DNA of 64,000 bases from Mycobacterium syngnathidarum (GCF_001942625.1 NZ_MLCL01000091.1:1-64000), one strand, 5' to 3'; shown: positions 26,714-34,864, counted from the first letter of the stretch. The notes: generated from the letters alone by a model not told the origin. Numbers and translations: made by a program.

Positions 26714-28048
26714 ATGGATGATGGTCTGGTGTCTGACATCAAACGTGGAAGCGTGGCACGGAATGCGAAGCTCGCCGGCTTGGCCGGCGGCATGGCGGGT
26801 CGGGCCGCACTAGGCTTCGGCAAGCGTCTGACCGGCAAGTCCAAGGACGAAGTCACTGCCGAGTTGATGGACAAAGCCGCACAGCAGCTGTTCACCGTAT
26901 TGGGTGAGCTCAAGGGCGGCGCAATGAAGGTGGGCCAAGCCCTGTCGGTGATGGAAGCAGCCATCCCCGAGCAGTACGGCAAGCCGTACCGCGAGGCCCT
27001 GACCAAATTGCAGCGCGAGGCCCCGCCTCTGCCCGCTGCCAAGGTGCACCGGATGCTCGACACCCAGCTGGGCACCAAGTGGCGGGAGCGGTTCACCTCC
27101 TTCGATGACACCCCGGTGGCCTCGGCCAGCATCGGCCAGGTGCACAAGGCGGTGTGGTCGGACGGCCGCGAGGTGGCCGTCAAGATTCAGTACCCGGGGG
27201 CCGACGAGGCGCTACGCGCCGACCTCAAGTCCATCCAGCGACTGGTCGGAGTGTTCAAGCAACTGGCCCCGGGCGCGGACATCCAGGGCGTGGTCGACGA
27301 GCTGATCGAACGCACCGAGATGGAGCTCGACTACCGGCTGGAGGCAGACAATCAGCGGGCCTTCGCCAAGGCCTACGCCGACGATCCCCATTTCGCGATC
27401 CCCCACATCGTGGCCAGCGCCCCCAAGGTGGTGATCGCCGAATGGATGGAGGGCATCCCGATGTCGGAGATCATCCGCGACGGAACGGCCGAGCAACGCG
27501 ACCTGATGGGCACCCGGCTGACCGAGCTGACCTTCGGCTCGCCCGATCGGCTGGAGATGATGCACGGCGACGCGCATCCGGGGAACTTCATGCTGCTGCC
27601 CGACGGCCGGATGGGTGTCATCGACTTCGGAGCGGTGGCACCGCTGCCCGGCGGGCTGCCCTACGCGCTCGGCGAGATGATCCGGCTGGCCCGCGACAAG
27701 AACTATGACGAGCTACTTCCGGTGATGGAAACAGCGGGGTTCATCCAGAAGGGCGAGCAGGTCTCCATCGAAGAGGTCAACGACATGCTGCGACAGTATG
27801 TCGAACCCATCGAGGTCGACGTCTTCCACTACAACCGCCGGTGGCTGCAGAAGATGGCTGCCGGGCAGATGGACAATTCGGTCGCACAGATCAAGATGGC
27901 CCGGCAGCTCGATCTGCCGGCGAATCTGGCGATCCCGGCGCGGGTCATCGCCTCGATAACGGCAATCTGCTGCCAGCTCGACGCCCACGTGCCAGTGAAA
28001 GCCATTGCCACGCAATTCGTTCCGGGCTTCACCGAGGAAGCCGCCTAG
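26714..28048 (+). CDS. ABC1/UbiB (AarF) family atypical kinase, Rv3197-like
   Basis: About 444 residues. The KxGQ motif typical of this family is in GGAMKVGQALS (about 69-78), the nucleotide-binding Lys in REVAVKIQYPG, and the metal-binding loops in HGDAHPGNFML and GVIDFGAVAP. Family members are membrane-associated ATPases linked to quinone lipid metabolism; in M. tuberculosis Rv3197 is annotated as an ABC-type protein and lies next to whiB7. ATG 26714 is chosen; GTG 26729 (giving VSDIKRG, as in Rv3197) is an alternative. Its stop is followed by a 22-bp hairpin that separates it from the convergent whiB7. Confidence 0.9.
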   Translation: MDDGLVSDIKRGSVARNAKLAGLAGGMAGRAALGFGKRLTGKSKDEVTAELMDKAAQQLFTVLGELKGGAMKVGQALSVMEAAIPEQYGKPYREALTKLQREAPPLPAAKVHRMLDTQLGTKWRERFTSFDDTPVASASIGQVHKAVWSDGREVAVKIQYPGADEALRADLKSIQRLVGVFKQLAPGADIQGVVDELIERTEMELDYRLEADNQRAFAKAYADDPHFAIPHIVASAPKVVIAEWMEGIPMSEIIRDGTAEQRDLMGTRLTELTFGSPDRLEMMHGDAHPGNFMLLPDGRMGVIDFGAVAPLPGGLPYALGEMIRLARDKNYDELLPVMETAGFIQKGEQVSIEEVNDMLRQYVEPIEVDVFHYNRRWLQKMAAGQMDNSVAQIKMARQLDLPANLAIPARVIASITAICCQLDAHVPVKAIATQFVPGFTEEAA

Positions 28049-28068
28049 TACCGCAGTTGTCTCTCGAA

Positions 28069-28116
28069 TGTCACGCTGGAGTGACGCCCGGCTTCGGGCG
28101 TCACTCCAGCGTGACA
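28069..28116. terminator. 22-bp perfect hairpin between the AarF kinase gene and whiB7
   Basis: The arms 28069-28090 and 28095-28116 are perfectly complementary (starting TGTCACGCTGG) around the 4-base loop GCTT. No U-tract follows on either strand. The site probably terminates both convergent transcripts in the U-less mycobacterial manner. The stem is unusually long and perfect. Confidence 0.7.
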
Positions 28117-28121
28117 ATGGC

Positions 28122-28153
28122 GGGTGCGCGGGTGCGCGGGTGCGCGGGTGTGT
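28122..28153. repeat. 8-bp tandem repeat GGGTGCGC, about 3.5 copies
   Basis: Three exact copies of GGGTGCGC (28122, 28130, 28138) are followed by GGGTGTGT, which runs into the complement of the whiB7 stop codon. It is a short tandem repeat that could vary in copy number between strains. Confidence 0.8.
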
Positions 28154-28449
28154 CAGGCCGCGGCGTTCTTCCGCGGGCGTCCCCGCGGCCGCTTGCGGGC
28201 CACGATGGTTCCGCGGTCGAGGATCTCACCGCCCCAAACGCCCCATGGCTCTTGCCGTTCCAGCGCAGCGGCCAGGCACTCGTTGCGGATCGGGCAATCC
28301 GCACACAGGGCCTTGGCCTGCTCCAGATCGACTGGGCTCTCGGCGAACCACAGATCGGGATTCCCGATGTGGCACGGCACCGCCGGTAGCCGCTGTTCGC
28401 ATGTCACCGGCGCGACGCTCATCTGCGGAGCGGTCATCGCAATGGACAT
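28153..28449 (-). CDS. whiB7: WhiB7, redox-responsive antibiotic-resistance regulator
   Basis: 98 residues. Four Fe-S cluster cysteines: Cys26, Cys49, Cys52 and Cys58. The WhiB signature GVWGGE follows and the C-terminal AT-hook RGRPRK is diagnostic of WhiB7. The protein binds sigma-A and AT-rich DNA near the -35 region and activates intrinsic drug-resistance genes and its own promoter when ribosomes are inhibited. AGGGGG precedes ATG 28449. About 430 nt of leader separate it from its likely promoter; that leader holds an upstream ORF and an intrinsic terminator. A 22-bp hairpin lies downstream. Confidence 0.97.
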   Translation of the reverse strand: MSIAMTAPQMSVAPVTCEQRLPAVPCHIGNPDLWFAESPVDLEQAKALCADCPIRNECLAAALERQEPWGVWGGEILDRGTIVARKRPRGRPRKNAAA

Positions 28450-28540
28450 GTGTATGTCCCCCTGCTTCCTGGTCGTAGTTGTCGGCGATCTGTCTTTTCG
28501 AGGGATCTGCGACCAGGTTTCTCGGGGTGGAACAACTCCC

Positions 28541-28583
28541 AAAAAATTTGGCCACGGATCCGGTTGACTGCGGGTCCGTGGCC
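28541..28583 (-). terminator. Intrinsic terminator (attenuator) in the whiB7 leader
   Basis: On the minus strand GGCCACGGACCC and GGATCCGTGGCC form a 12-bp stem with one mismatch and a 10-base loop, followed by AAATTTTTTGG. The strong U-run and the position about 90 bases before the whiB7 start make this a premature terminator of the leader transcript, as described in principle for whiB7 in other mycobacteria. Confidence 0.85.
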
Positions 28584-28633
28584 ATTTGGCGGGTGATGGG
28601 AGCTCTTCCTAGAAGAATCTCCGATCCACGGAC
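28574..28633 (-). promoter_or_regulatory. Possible antiterminator pairing in the whiB7 leader
   Basis: GTCCGTGG near the end of the upstream ORF (28626-28633) is complementary to CCACGGAC in the 5' arm of the terminator (28574-28581). The 8-bp pairing with a 44-base loop would exclude terminator formation. This is inferred from complementarity only. Confidence 0.45.
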
Positions 28634-28833
28634 GCGCCTGTCGTGGCGGCGGGGCGGCGCTTGTGCTGCGGCGCAATAGCGGCGGCGGCAGCGACGGGCC
28701 ATCCAGCGGCGGCGGGGGCAGCGGATGCGGCATGCCGGCGGCCCTCCGGGGCAACCGGGGAAACGCCGACGGCGAGTACGGACAACGGCATGCCAGCAAC
28801 CGCTACACCGCTGAATTCGATGTTGTTATCCAT
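28609..28833 (-). CDS. Upstream ORF (74 codons) in the whiB7 leader
   Basis: The minus-strand frame begins with ATG 28833 after an excellent GAAGGAGGG site and encodes MDNNIEFSGVAVAGMPL, then an Ala/Pro-rich tail ending in VDRRFF. The stop lies 25 bases before the whiB7 attenuator stem. It has no recognisable domain and is most likely a leader peptide whose translation senses ribosome inhibition. The position between the whiB7 promoter and terminator follows the known whiB7 leader layout. Whether the peptide sequence matters is unknown. Confidence 0.75.
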   Translation of the reverse strand: MDNNIEFSGVAVAGMPLSVLAVGVSPVAPEGRRHAASAAPAAAGWPVAAAAAIAPQHKRRPAATTGASVDRRFF

Positions 28834-28883
28834 TGCGGGCACCCTCCTTCCGTCTCGTCACCAGAGCTGTGTTACGAGGCTAA

Positions 28884-28915
28884 AGCCTAGCAGCCAAATC
28901 GCACAACATATTTTC
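28884..28915 (-). promoter_or_regulatory. Likely whiB7 promoter
   Basis: On the minus strand the AT-rich block GAAAATAT (28908-28915) lies about 17 bases before TAGGCT (28884-28889), a good -10. The -35 hexamer itself is poor, as expected for a promoter that needs WhiB7 bound to AT-rich DNA by its AT-hook. It sits between the uvrD2 stop and the upstream ORF. Confidence 0.55.
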
Positions 28916-28938
28916 TACCTGCGGTTTTGGCGTGATCT

Positions 28939-31062
28939 TTACGAATTTTGGCGGCCTTTGACCAACTCGAGCACGTCCGGGCCGTACTGCTCGAGCTTGC
29001 GCGCACCGATTCCGGGCAGGGCCACCAGCGCGGCCTCGTCGGACGGCAGCGACTCGGCGATGGCGATCAGGGTGTTGTCGGTGAACACCACATATGCCGG
29101 CACCTTCATCTCTTTGGAGACGCGCAGCCGCCACTCCTTGAGCTCGGAAAGCAGCTCTTCATCCAGATCCGACGGACAGGTTTCGCAGCGGCGCAACATG
29201 ATCGCCGGCGGTGTCGTCAACGCGGCGTTGCACACCCGGCAGCGCGGAGCCGGACCGCGTTGACGGCGCGTGCGGTCCGGCCCGGTGCCCACCGAATTCT
29301 GCAGCTGCGGTGCGATGCCGTTGAGGAATCGCGACGGCCGACGGCCCTGGCGCCCGCCGGGTGTGCGGGCCAGCGCCCAGCTCAGCCCGAGATGAACCCG
29401 GGCGCGGGTCACCCCGACATAGAGGAGGCGCCGCTCCTCTTCCACGGGCTCGCTGTCGGGCCCGTGTGCGAGTGCATGCGAGATGGGCAGCGTGTTGTCG
29501 GCCAGGCCGACGAGGAACACCGCATCCCACTCCAGGCCCTTGGCCGCATGCAACGAGGCCAACGTGACGCCCTGCACCACCGGTGGGTGCCGCGCGTCGG
29601 CCCGCTGACGCAGCTCGGCGACCAGTGCGCGCAGATCCAGACCGGGGCGCAGCGCCACCTCCTCGTCGACCAATTCGGCCAACGCCGCCAACGCCTCCCA
29701 GCGCTCGCGGGCTTTCGTGCCGGCCGGCGGTTCGGCGGTCAGGCCGAGCGGCTCGAGCAGTTCGCGCACCAGCGCGGACAGGTCGTCCTCGGGGATGTCA
29801 CGTTCGGCGAAGCGCTGCATGGCCACCAGCGCCTGGCGGATCTCCTGGCGGCTGAAGAAGCCCTCACCGCCGCGAACCTGGAACGCCACGCCGGCCTCGG
29901 TGAGCGCCTCCTCATACACCTCGGACTGGGCGTTGATCCGGTAGAGCACCGCGATTTCGGCCGGCTCCGTTCCGTTTTCGATCAGCTTCTTGATGGACCG
30001 GGCCACGGCATTGGCCTCGGCCACCTCGTCGGGATACTCGGAGAACGTCGGCTCAGGGCCCGGATCCCGCTGCCCCACCAGATGCAGCTTGCTGCCCGCC
30101 ATCCGACCGCGGGCGGCGGCGATCACCCGGTTGGCCAACGACACCACCTGCGGCGTCGACCGGTAGTCACGCTCCAGGCGCACCACCGCGGCGTCGGGGA
30201 AGCGCCGCGAGAAGTCCAGCAGGAAGCGCGGGGTGGCCCCGGTGAACGAATAGATGGTCTGGTTGGCGTCACCGACCACGGTGAGGTCGTCGCGCTCCCC
30301 CAACCAGGCGTCGAGTACGCGCTGCTGCAGGGGCGTGACGTCCTGGTACTCGTCGACGACGAAACAGCGGTAGCGGTCGCGGAATTCCTGCGCGACAGCG
30401 GCATCGTTCTCGATTGCCGCGGCGGTGTGCAGCAGCAGATCGTCGAAGTCCAACAGGGCCGAGCCGTCCCGGCGGGCCTTGAGCTTCTCGTAGTTCGAAT
30501 AGACCGCGGCGACCTTGGCGGCATCGAACGGGATGTCGCGGCCGACCTTGGCCACCGCTGTGCCGTAGCTCTCCGGGGTGATCAAAGATGCCTTGGCCCA
30601 CTCGATTTCGCCGGCCAGGTCACGGACGTCGTCAGTGCTGGTCTGCATACCGGCCCGGTTCGCGGCCTGCGCCACCACGGCGAACTTGCTGTCCAGCAGC
30701 TCCCAACCGGTGTCACCGACCAGCCGAGGCCAGAAGTACTGCAACTGCCGACGTGCCGCAGCATGGAATGTCACCGCCTGCACCGCCGAGGTGTTCACGC
30801 CCGACTCTTGGCCCAGTGCCCGCAACCGGCCGCGCATCTCCCCCGCGGCCCGCGCGGTGAACGTCACCGCGAGCACCTGGCTGGGTGCGACATGACCGGC
30901 GGCCACCAGGTGCGCGATGCGACGGGTGATGGTGCGGGTCTTGCCGGTGCCCGCGCCGGCCAGCACGCACACCGGGCCGCGGGCGGCCAGCACTGCCTCC
31001 CGCTGCTCATCGTCCAGATCGCCCAGTGCGGACGAGGGAGCCTCCAACGGCATGCAGTCCAT
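28939..31062 (-). CDS. uvrD2: ATP-dependent DNA helicase UvrD2
   Basis: About 707 residues, SF1A helicase. Walker A GAGTGKT is near 36-42, motif II VVDEYQD, motif [15 protein letters not shown], then GLEWDAV and [10 protein letters not shown]. After the motor come a four-Cys zinc element (CRVCNAAL...CETC) and an HRDC domain ([23 protein letters not shown]). UvrD2 unwinds 3'-tailed DNA and is essential in mycobacteria. ATG 31062 gives the expected length; the frame extends slightly further upstream with a TTG. The NAD(P)-binding gene lies 45 bp upstream on the same strand. Confidence 0.95.
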   Translation of the reverse strand: MDCMPLEAPSSALGDLDDEQREAVLAARGPVCVLAGAGTGKTRTITRRIAHLVAAGHVAPSQVLAVTFTARAAGEMRGRLRALGQESGVNTSAVQAVTFHAAARRQLQYFWPRLVGDTGWELLDSKFAVVAQAANRAGMQTSTDDVRDLAGEIEWAKASLITPESYGTAVAKVGRDIPFDAAKVAAVYSNYEKLKARRDGSALLDFDDLLLHTAAAIENDAAVAQEFRDRYRCFVVDEYQDVTPLQQRVLDAWLGERDDLTVVGDANQTIYSFTGATPRFLLDFSRRFPDAAVVRLERDYRSTPQVVSLANRVIAAARGRMAGSKLHLVGQRDPGPEPTFSEYPDEVAEANAVARSIKKLIENGTEPAEIAVLYRINAQSEVYEEALTEAGVAFQVRGGEGFFSRQEIRQALVAMQRFAERDIPEDDLSALVRELLEPLGLTAEPPAGTKARERWEALAALAELVDEEVALRPGLDLRALVAELRQRADARHPPVVQGVTLASLHAAKGLEWDAVFLVGLADNTLPISHALAHGPDSEPVEEERRLLYVGVTRARVHLGLSWALARTPGGRQGRRPSRFLNGIAPQLQNSVGTGPDRTRRQRGPAPRCRVCNAALTTPPAIMLRRCETCPSDLDEELLSELKEWRLRVSKEMKVPAYVVFTDNTLIAIAESLPSDEAALVALPGIGARKLEQYGPDVLELVKGRQNS

Positions 31063-31107
31063 GGTGTCAGAGACCGCTGACAATCCCGGTCCCGGCGTGC
31101 CCGGCAA

Positions 31108-31863
31108 CTACCGCTGTCGGCTCAGCCACTGGTCGAAGGTGGTGGGAGCGATGCGCGCGTCGTCACCGGGCAGTAGCGCATTGCCCGCCATCTCGACACC
31201 GAAGATCGACGACCACGTCGGCACCAAGGTCACCTCCCGCCCGCGAGCTGCCAGGGTTCGCCGGGCCATGTCCACCAGGTCCTGGGTCTGGGGGCCGGCC
31301 ACATCGGCGTAGCGGCCCCGCGGGTCGCCCGTCACGACCTCGGCGAGCACGGCGGCGATGTCGTCGGGGTCGATGGGCTGGACCAGCAGGGGCGCGATCT
31401 CGGCACTGGCACCGTCGGGACCGGACTGCTCGGTCCAGCCCACCACCATCTCGGCGAAGTCGTGGAACTGGGTGGCCGGCACGATCGTCCACGGCACCGG
31501 CCCGGCCCCGATCTGCTTCTCCTGCTCGCATTTTCCGGCGTAGTGCGGATTGCCGTCGATGCCGTGTATCCCCACGATGGACAGCAACACGTGATGCGAA
31601 ACGTTGGCGCGGTGCTCGGCGGCCAACAGATTGCGGGTGGCGGTACCCAGGTAGTCCACCGTGCGCTCACGATCGGCGGGCGGGGCACTGATCGCGTCGA
31701 CCACGGCCTGCACCCCTTCCAGCGCGGCGTCGAGGCCGTCCCCAGTGGACAAGTCCACCCCGGACGAGCGGCTGATCGCCACCACCTCGTGTCCCGCGCC
31801 CCGCAGGGCCGCGACCACGCGTGCCCCGACGTTTCCCGTAGCCCCGGCGACTGCGATTCGCAT
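31108..31863 (-). CDS. NmrA-like NAD(P)H-binding protein
   Basis: 251 residues of an atypical SDR. The N-terminus MRIAVAGATGNVGARVV holds the GATGNVG dinucleotide motif; no YxxxK catalytic pair is evident. Relatives are quinone- or NADPH-sensing reductases and stress proteins. GGGAG precedes ATG 31863. It is divergent from an Rrf2-type regulator gene and the 72-bp gap contains a nested palindrome, suggesting it is the regulator's main target. The role is probably redox-related, but this is inference. Confidence 0.8.
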   Translation of the reverse strand: MRIAVAGATGNVGARVVAALRGAGHEVVAISRSSGVDLSTGDGLDAALEGVQAVVDAISAPPADRERTVDYLGTATRNLLAAEHRANVSHHVLLSIVGIHGIDGNPHYAGKCEQEKQIGAGPVPWTIVPATQFHDFAEMVVGWTEQSGPDGASAEIAPLLVQPIDPDDIAAVLAEVVTGDPRGRYADVAGPQTQDLVDMARRTLAARGREVTLVPTWSSIFGVEMAGNALLPGDDARIAPTTFDQWLSRQR

Positions 31864-31886
31864 GATGTCTCCCGTCCTCGACGATG

Positions 31887-31917
31887 GATATCTCGGACTA
31901 TATAGGTCCGCAATATC
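31887..31917. promoter_or_regulatory. Nested inverted repeat, likely Rrf2-type operator
   Basis: Two concentric perfect arm pairs: outer GATAT and ATATC, inner CGGAC and GTCCG, separated by 2 bases on each side with a 7-base AT-rich centre (TATATAG). The 31-bp element sits centrally in the divergent promoter between the NAD(P)-binding gene and the Rrf2 regulator gene. Confidence 0.7.
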
Positions 31918-31935
31918 TGTAATAAGGTAGGAGTC

Positions 31936-32403
31936 GTGAAACTTCCCGTGGCCACCGAGTGGGCCCTGCACTGCGCGACGTCGCTGGCGCAGCTCGAGCC
32001 CGGGACCACCGCGTCGGCCGCCGATCTCGCGGAGCATTTCGGCCTGCCCGCCGCCTACCTCGCCAAGCAACTGCAGGCCTTGACGCGGGCGGGTGTGCTG
32101 GCCGCGACGACCGGGCCGCGCGGCGGATTCCGGCTCGGGCGGGCACCCGCCGACACCACCCTGCTGCAGATCGTCGAGGCCGTCGACGGCGCGTCGCCGC
32201 CCTACGAATGCCGCGAGATTCGGCGGCAGGGCCGCGGTGCGCTTCCTGCGAGTTGGTGCCGCCACGAGTGCATCCTGGCGGTGAAGATGGCCGACGCCCA
32301 CCAGGCCTGGCGGGCCAGCCTCGACGGCGTCACACTTGCCGACATCCTCGCCGACATCCCGGCTGCGGCGCCGGCTCGTACGCGAAAGTTGTTGGGTAGG
32401 TAG
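31936..32403 (+). CDS. Rrf2 family transcriptional regulator with three clustered cysteines
   Basis: 155 residues. An N-terminal winged helix includes TASAADLAEHFGLPAAYLAKQLQAL and the wing TTGPRGGFRLGR. Cys92, Cys108 and Cys112 form a C-x15-C-x3-C set, similar in kind to the Fe-S ligands of IscR and NsrR though spaced differently. It may therefore sense redox, NO or iron-sulfur status. GTG 31936 follows TAGGAG. Divergent from the NAD(P)-binding gene; the 31887-31917 palindrome is its likely binding site. Effector unknown. Confidence 0.85.
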   Translation: MKLPVATEWALHCATSLAQLEPGTTASAADLAEHFGLPAAYLAKQLQALTRAGVLAATTGPRGGFRLGRAPADTTLLQIVEAVDGASPPYECREIRRQGRGALPASWCRHECILAVKMADAHQAWRASLDGVTLADILADIPAAAPARTRKLLGR

Positions 32404-32407
32404 GGGC

Positions 32408-33286
32408 TCACAGCAGGAGCCGGCGCAATTCCTCGCGTCCGCCCGCGTCGAGAGGCAGCAGCGGCGGACGCGGGTCTCCGACACCTCGGCCGAGCAGCTC
32501 GAGACCACCCTTGATCGTGGTGGGCAGACCGCCGGCCACGATGAACTCCAGGAACGGCTTGAGTTCGGTGTAGATGGTCTCGGCCTTGGCCCAGTCTCCG
32601 CCCTGTGCCGCGGCGTAGAGATCCAGGCACGGCTGCGGAAGCAGGTTCGGCGCCGCCGTGCACCAGCCCCTGGCCCCCGCCTTGAAGGCTTTGAGAATCA
32701 TCGGATTACTGCCGTTGTAGAACGGCAGTACGCCGTCGGTGAGCTCGGACAGGCGCTCCATGCGGGCGATGTCCCCGGTGGATTCCTTGACCATGGTGAC
32801 GTTGTCGATGTCGGTGAACATCTGGACCAGCAGTTCCGGCCGCATGTCGATGCCACTGGTGGCCGGGTTGTTGTACACCATGATCGGAATGTCGATCGCG
32901 GCGCCGATCGCTGCGTAATGCTGGGCGATCTCTCGTTCTGACAGTTTCCAGTACGAAATGGGCAGCACCATCACCGCATCCGCACCGGCCCGCTGGGCGT
33001 ATCGCGCGCGGCGAATGGTGTTGGCAGTGGTGAGATCTGACGCGCCGATGACGACGGGAACCCGACCGTCGACCACGCCGATCGTGGTGTCGACGACGGC
33101 GTCGAACTCGGCCTCGGCGAGATAGGCCGACTCACCGGTGCTGCCGAGCGGGACGATCCCGTGGGCTCGGTCGGTCACCAACCGGTCGACGAGGGCGGCG
33201 AGCTTGTCCGTCTCGATCCTCTGGTCGTCGGCAAAGGGGGTCACGGGGTAGGCCAGAATTCCGTGGATCTCGGTACTGGACGGCAT
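32408..33286 (-). CDS. Dihydrodipicolinate synthase/N-acetylneuraminate lyase family protein
   Basis: 292 residues, (beta/alpha)8 class I aldolase. GSTGES at 48-53 is the substrate carboxylate loop, Tyr138 (VYNNPA) the catalytic Tyr, and Lys167 (MVKEST) the Schiff-base Lys. Sequence context differs from lysine-pathway DapA, so it is more likely a catabolic 2-oxo-acid aldolase or dehydratase. AAGGA precedes ATG 33286. It lies 41 bp downstream of a class II aldolase gene in a probable operon controlled by the XRE-cupin operator at 34159-34185. Substrate unknown. Confidence 0.85.
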   Translation of the reverse strand: MPSSTEIHGILAYPVTPFADDQRIETDKLAALVDRLVTDRAHGIVPLGSTGESAYLAEAEFDAVVDTTIGVVDGRVPVVIGASDLTTANTIRRARYAQRAGADAVMVLPISYWKLSEREIAQHYAAIGAAIDIPIMVYNNPATSGIDMRPELLVQMFTDIDNVTMVKESTGDIARMERLSELTDGVLPFYNGSNPMILKAFKAGARGWCTAAPNLLPQPCLDLYAAAQGGDWAKAETIYTELKPFLEFIVAGGLPTTIKGGLELLGRGVGDPRPPLLPLDAGGREELRRLLL

Positions 33287-33327
33287 GTTCGTATCCTTTT
33301 CCATGTAGTTGGGGCAGGTATGAGGGG

Positions 33328-34113
33328 TCAACTGGTCAACGCGTCGGGATGGTTGCGGAGCGCGCGGCGGGCGTAGTAGGCGAAGTTGGCCTGGCTGCGC
33401 TTGGGCCGCAACGTCCAGTCGTGGGCCTCCCGCGCCAGCCTCGGAGGCAGGTCGGCGATCGTTCCCGCTGCCATGGCGGCCAATTGCAGTTTGGCGCCCC
33501 GCTCGATCAGCATCGCCAGCGAGCACGACTCCTCGATGCTGGCTCCGGCGATCACGTGACCGTGGTGAGCCAACAGGATCGCCTTCTTGTCCCCCAGTGC
33601 GGCGCTGATGATCTCGCCCTCTTCATTGCCGACCGGGACGCCGGGCCAGTCGGCCAGGAACGCACAGTCGTCATAGAGCGGCGCGATATCCATCTGGGAC
33701 ACCTGCAACGGAACTTCCAGCATCGAGAGCGCGGCGACGTGGAACGGGTGGGTGTGCACGATGCACTGCACATCGGGCCGCGCCCGGTAGATCCACGAAT
33801 GGAAGCGGTTGGCGGGGTTTGCCATTCCCTCACCTTCGAGAACATGGAGGTCCTCGTCGACGAGCAGCAGGTTCCCATCGGTGATCTCGTCGAAGCCCAG
33901 ACCGAGCCGCTGGGTGTAGTAGGTGCCCGGCCTCTCGGCCCGCGCAGTGATCTGACCGGCCAGCCCCGAATCGTGGCCCGCGTCGAACAGCGCGCGGCAC
34001 GTGAGGGCCAGCTTCTGCCGCGGGGTCAGCGTGGACTCCTCGATATGGGTCGACAGCGCGTCGAGTGCACGCTGCATCAGAACCTGTTTCGAATCACCAA
34101 GAGTCGTCGTCAT
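33328..34113 (-). CDS. Class II aldolase/adducin family protein
   Basis: 261 residues. Zinc ligands are apparent in HTHPFH and LAHHGHV; GLAGQITAR near 50 is the usual substrate loop. Members cleave sugar phosphates (fuculose-P type) or decarboxylate/dehydrate related acids. ATG 34113 follows GGGAAGGTGGG. It is first in a two-gene unit with the DHDPS-like gene. A sigma-A promoter (TTGACG, 18 bases, TATCGT) overlapped by a 27-bp palindrome lies upstream, so expression is probably repressed by the adjacent XRE-cupin protein until inducer appears. Confidence 0.85.
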   Translation of the reverse strand: MTTTLGDSKQVLMQRALDALSTHIEESTLTPRQKLALTCRALFDAGHDSGLAGQITARAERPGTYYTQRLGLGFDEITDGNLLLVDEDLHVLEGEGMANPANRFHSWIYRARPDVQCIVHTHPFHVAALSMLEVPLQVSQMDIAPLYDDCAFLADWPGVPVGNEEGEIISAALGDKKAILLAHHGHVIAGASIEESCSLAMLIERGAKLQLAAMAAGTIADLPPRLAREAHDWTLRPKRSQANFAYYARRALRNHPDALTS

Positions 34114-34158
34114 CCCAGCCCACCTTCCCGTTCGGAACCCGTAGGAGACACACCACAA

Positions 34159-34188
34159 ACGATAGGACACTTTGTGTCCTATCGTCAA
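34159..34188 (-). promoter_or_regulatory. Promoter with embedded 27-bp perfect palindrome (aldolase operon)
   Basis: ACGATAGGACAC (34159-34170) and GTGTCCTATCGT (34174-34185) are perfect 12-base arms around TTT. On the minus strand TTGACG (34183-34188) and TATCGT (34159-34164) form -35 and -10 boxes 18 bases apart, so the palindrome fills the promoter core and a bound protein would block polymerase. Confidence 0.8.
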
Positions 34189-34237
34189 TCAGCCGCAGCG
34201 TTCGGGGGTGGGCCGGAAAAGGGTGAAACGACAGCCG

Positions 34238-34765
34238 TCAGCGGCTGCGGCCGTACTCGGTGTGGGTGATCACCAGGACCTCACTGGGCGTGGCTCCCCG
34301 CTGCCGGAGCTGGTGCGGCAGGGAGGCGTCGAAGTACGCGCAATCGCCGGCTTCCAGGGTCACCAACTCGTCCTGATAACGCAGTTCGACGACACCCGCG
34401 TGGACAAAGACCAACTCCTGCCCGGCGTGTTCTGGATGCGGATGCTCGGCGAACTTGGACGTTGGTCGCACGATGAACGGCGACATCGACTTTCCCAGCA
34501 TTCCAGCGGCCACGGCCTGATACCTGTTTGCACCCCGCTCACCGGCTCGGTCGACAGACAGCGTGGTGACCGACGGATCCTCGGAAAACAATTGTGCGAC
34601 ATCGACCTCGAGCGCCCGGGCCACCTTCATCGCGACCGCGATCGACGGAGTGGAGCGCTGCCGTTCGACCTTGGACAGGTAACTCTTGGTCAGTCCGGTG
34701 GCCTCGGCGAGCTCCTCAAGAGTCATGCCGCGCTGTTGACGCACGGCACGCAACAGGGCGCTCAT
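34238..34765 (-). CDS. XRE family regulator with cupin sensor domain
   Basis: 175 residues. N-terminal lambda-type helix-turn-helix (MTLEELAEATGLTKSYLSKVERQRSTPSI), then a C-terminal cupin (EHPHPEHAGQELVFVHAGVVEL, LEAGDCAYFDASLPHQL) that usually binds the inducer. ATG 34765 stands at good distance from GGGAGG; the GTG three bases earlier is too close. Its own promoter carries a degenerate copy of the palindrome found before the aldolase operon, so autoregulation plus control of that operon is expected. It also lies 99 bp after a two-gene acyl-CoA dehydrogenase unit on the same strand. Confidence 0.88.
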   Translation of the reverse strand: MSALLRAVRQQRGMTLEELAEATGLTKSYLSKVERQRSTPSIAVAMKVARALEVDVAQLFSEDPSVTTLSVDRAGERGANRYQAVAAGMLGKSMSPFIVRPTSKFAEHPHPEHAGQELVFVHAGVVELRYQDELVTLEAGDCAYFDASLPHQLRQRGATPSEVLVITHTEYGRSR

Positions 34766-34810
34766 CACACCTCCCGCTCGTTCGGCAACGTCCGCTCAAC
34801 ATATGGTCCC

Positions 34811-34834
34811 ATAGGACAGCGGGTGTCATATCGT
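34811..34834 (-). promoter_or_regulatory. Second XRE-cupin operator-like site, upstream of the regulator
   Basis: ATAGGACA and TGTCATATCGT keep the same 5-base spacing between GGACA and TGTC as the 34159-34185 palindrome, with one mismatch in the right arm. On the minus strand a TCGACG-18-TATGGG pair occupies the same relative position as the aldolase promoter boxes. Confidence 0.65.
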
Positions 34835-34864
34835 CGACATTCCGAATCGCCGATCGAGAGCCGG

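Noticed and set aside
28122..28153. Possible CRISPR-like repeat
   Set aside because: Units are contiguous 8-mers without spacers; this is a simple tandem repeat.
28226..28702. Minus-strand frame overlapping whiB7 and its leader
   Set aside because: It crosses the terminator and overlaps whiB7 in another frame, and has no ribosome-binding site or domain.
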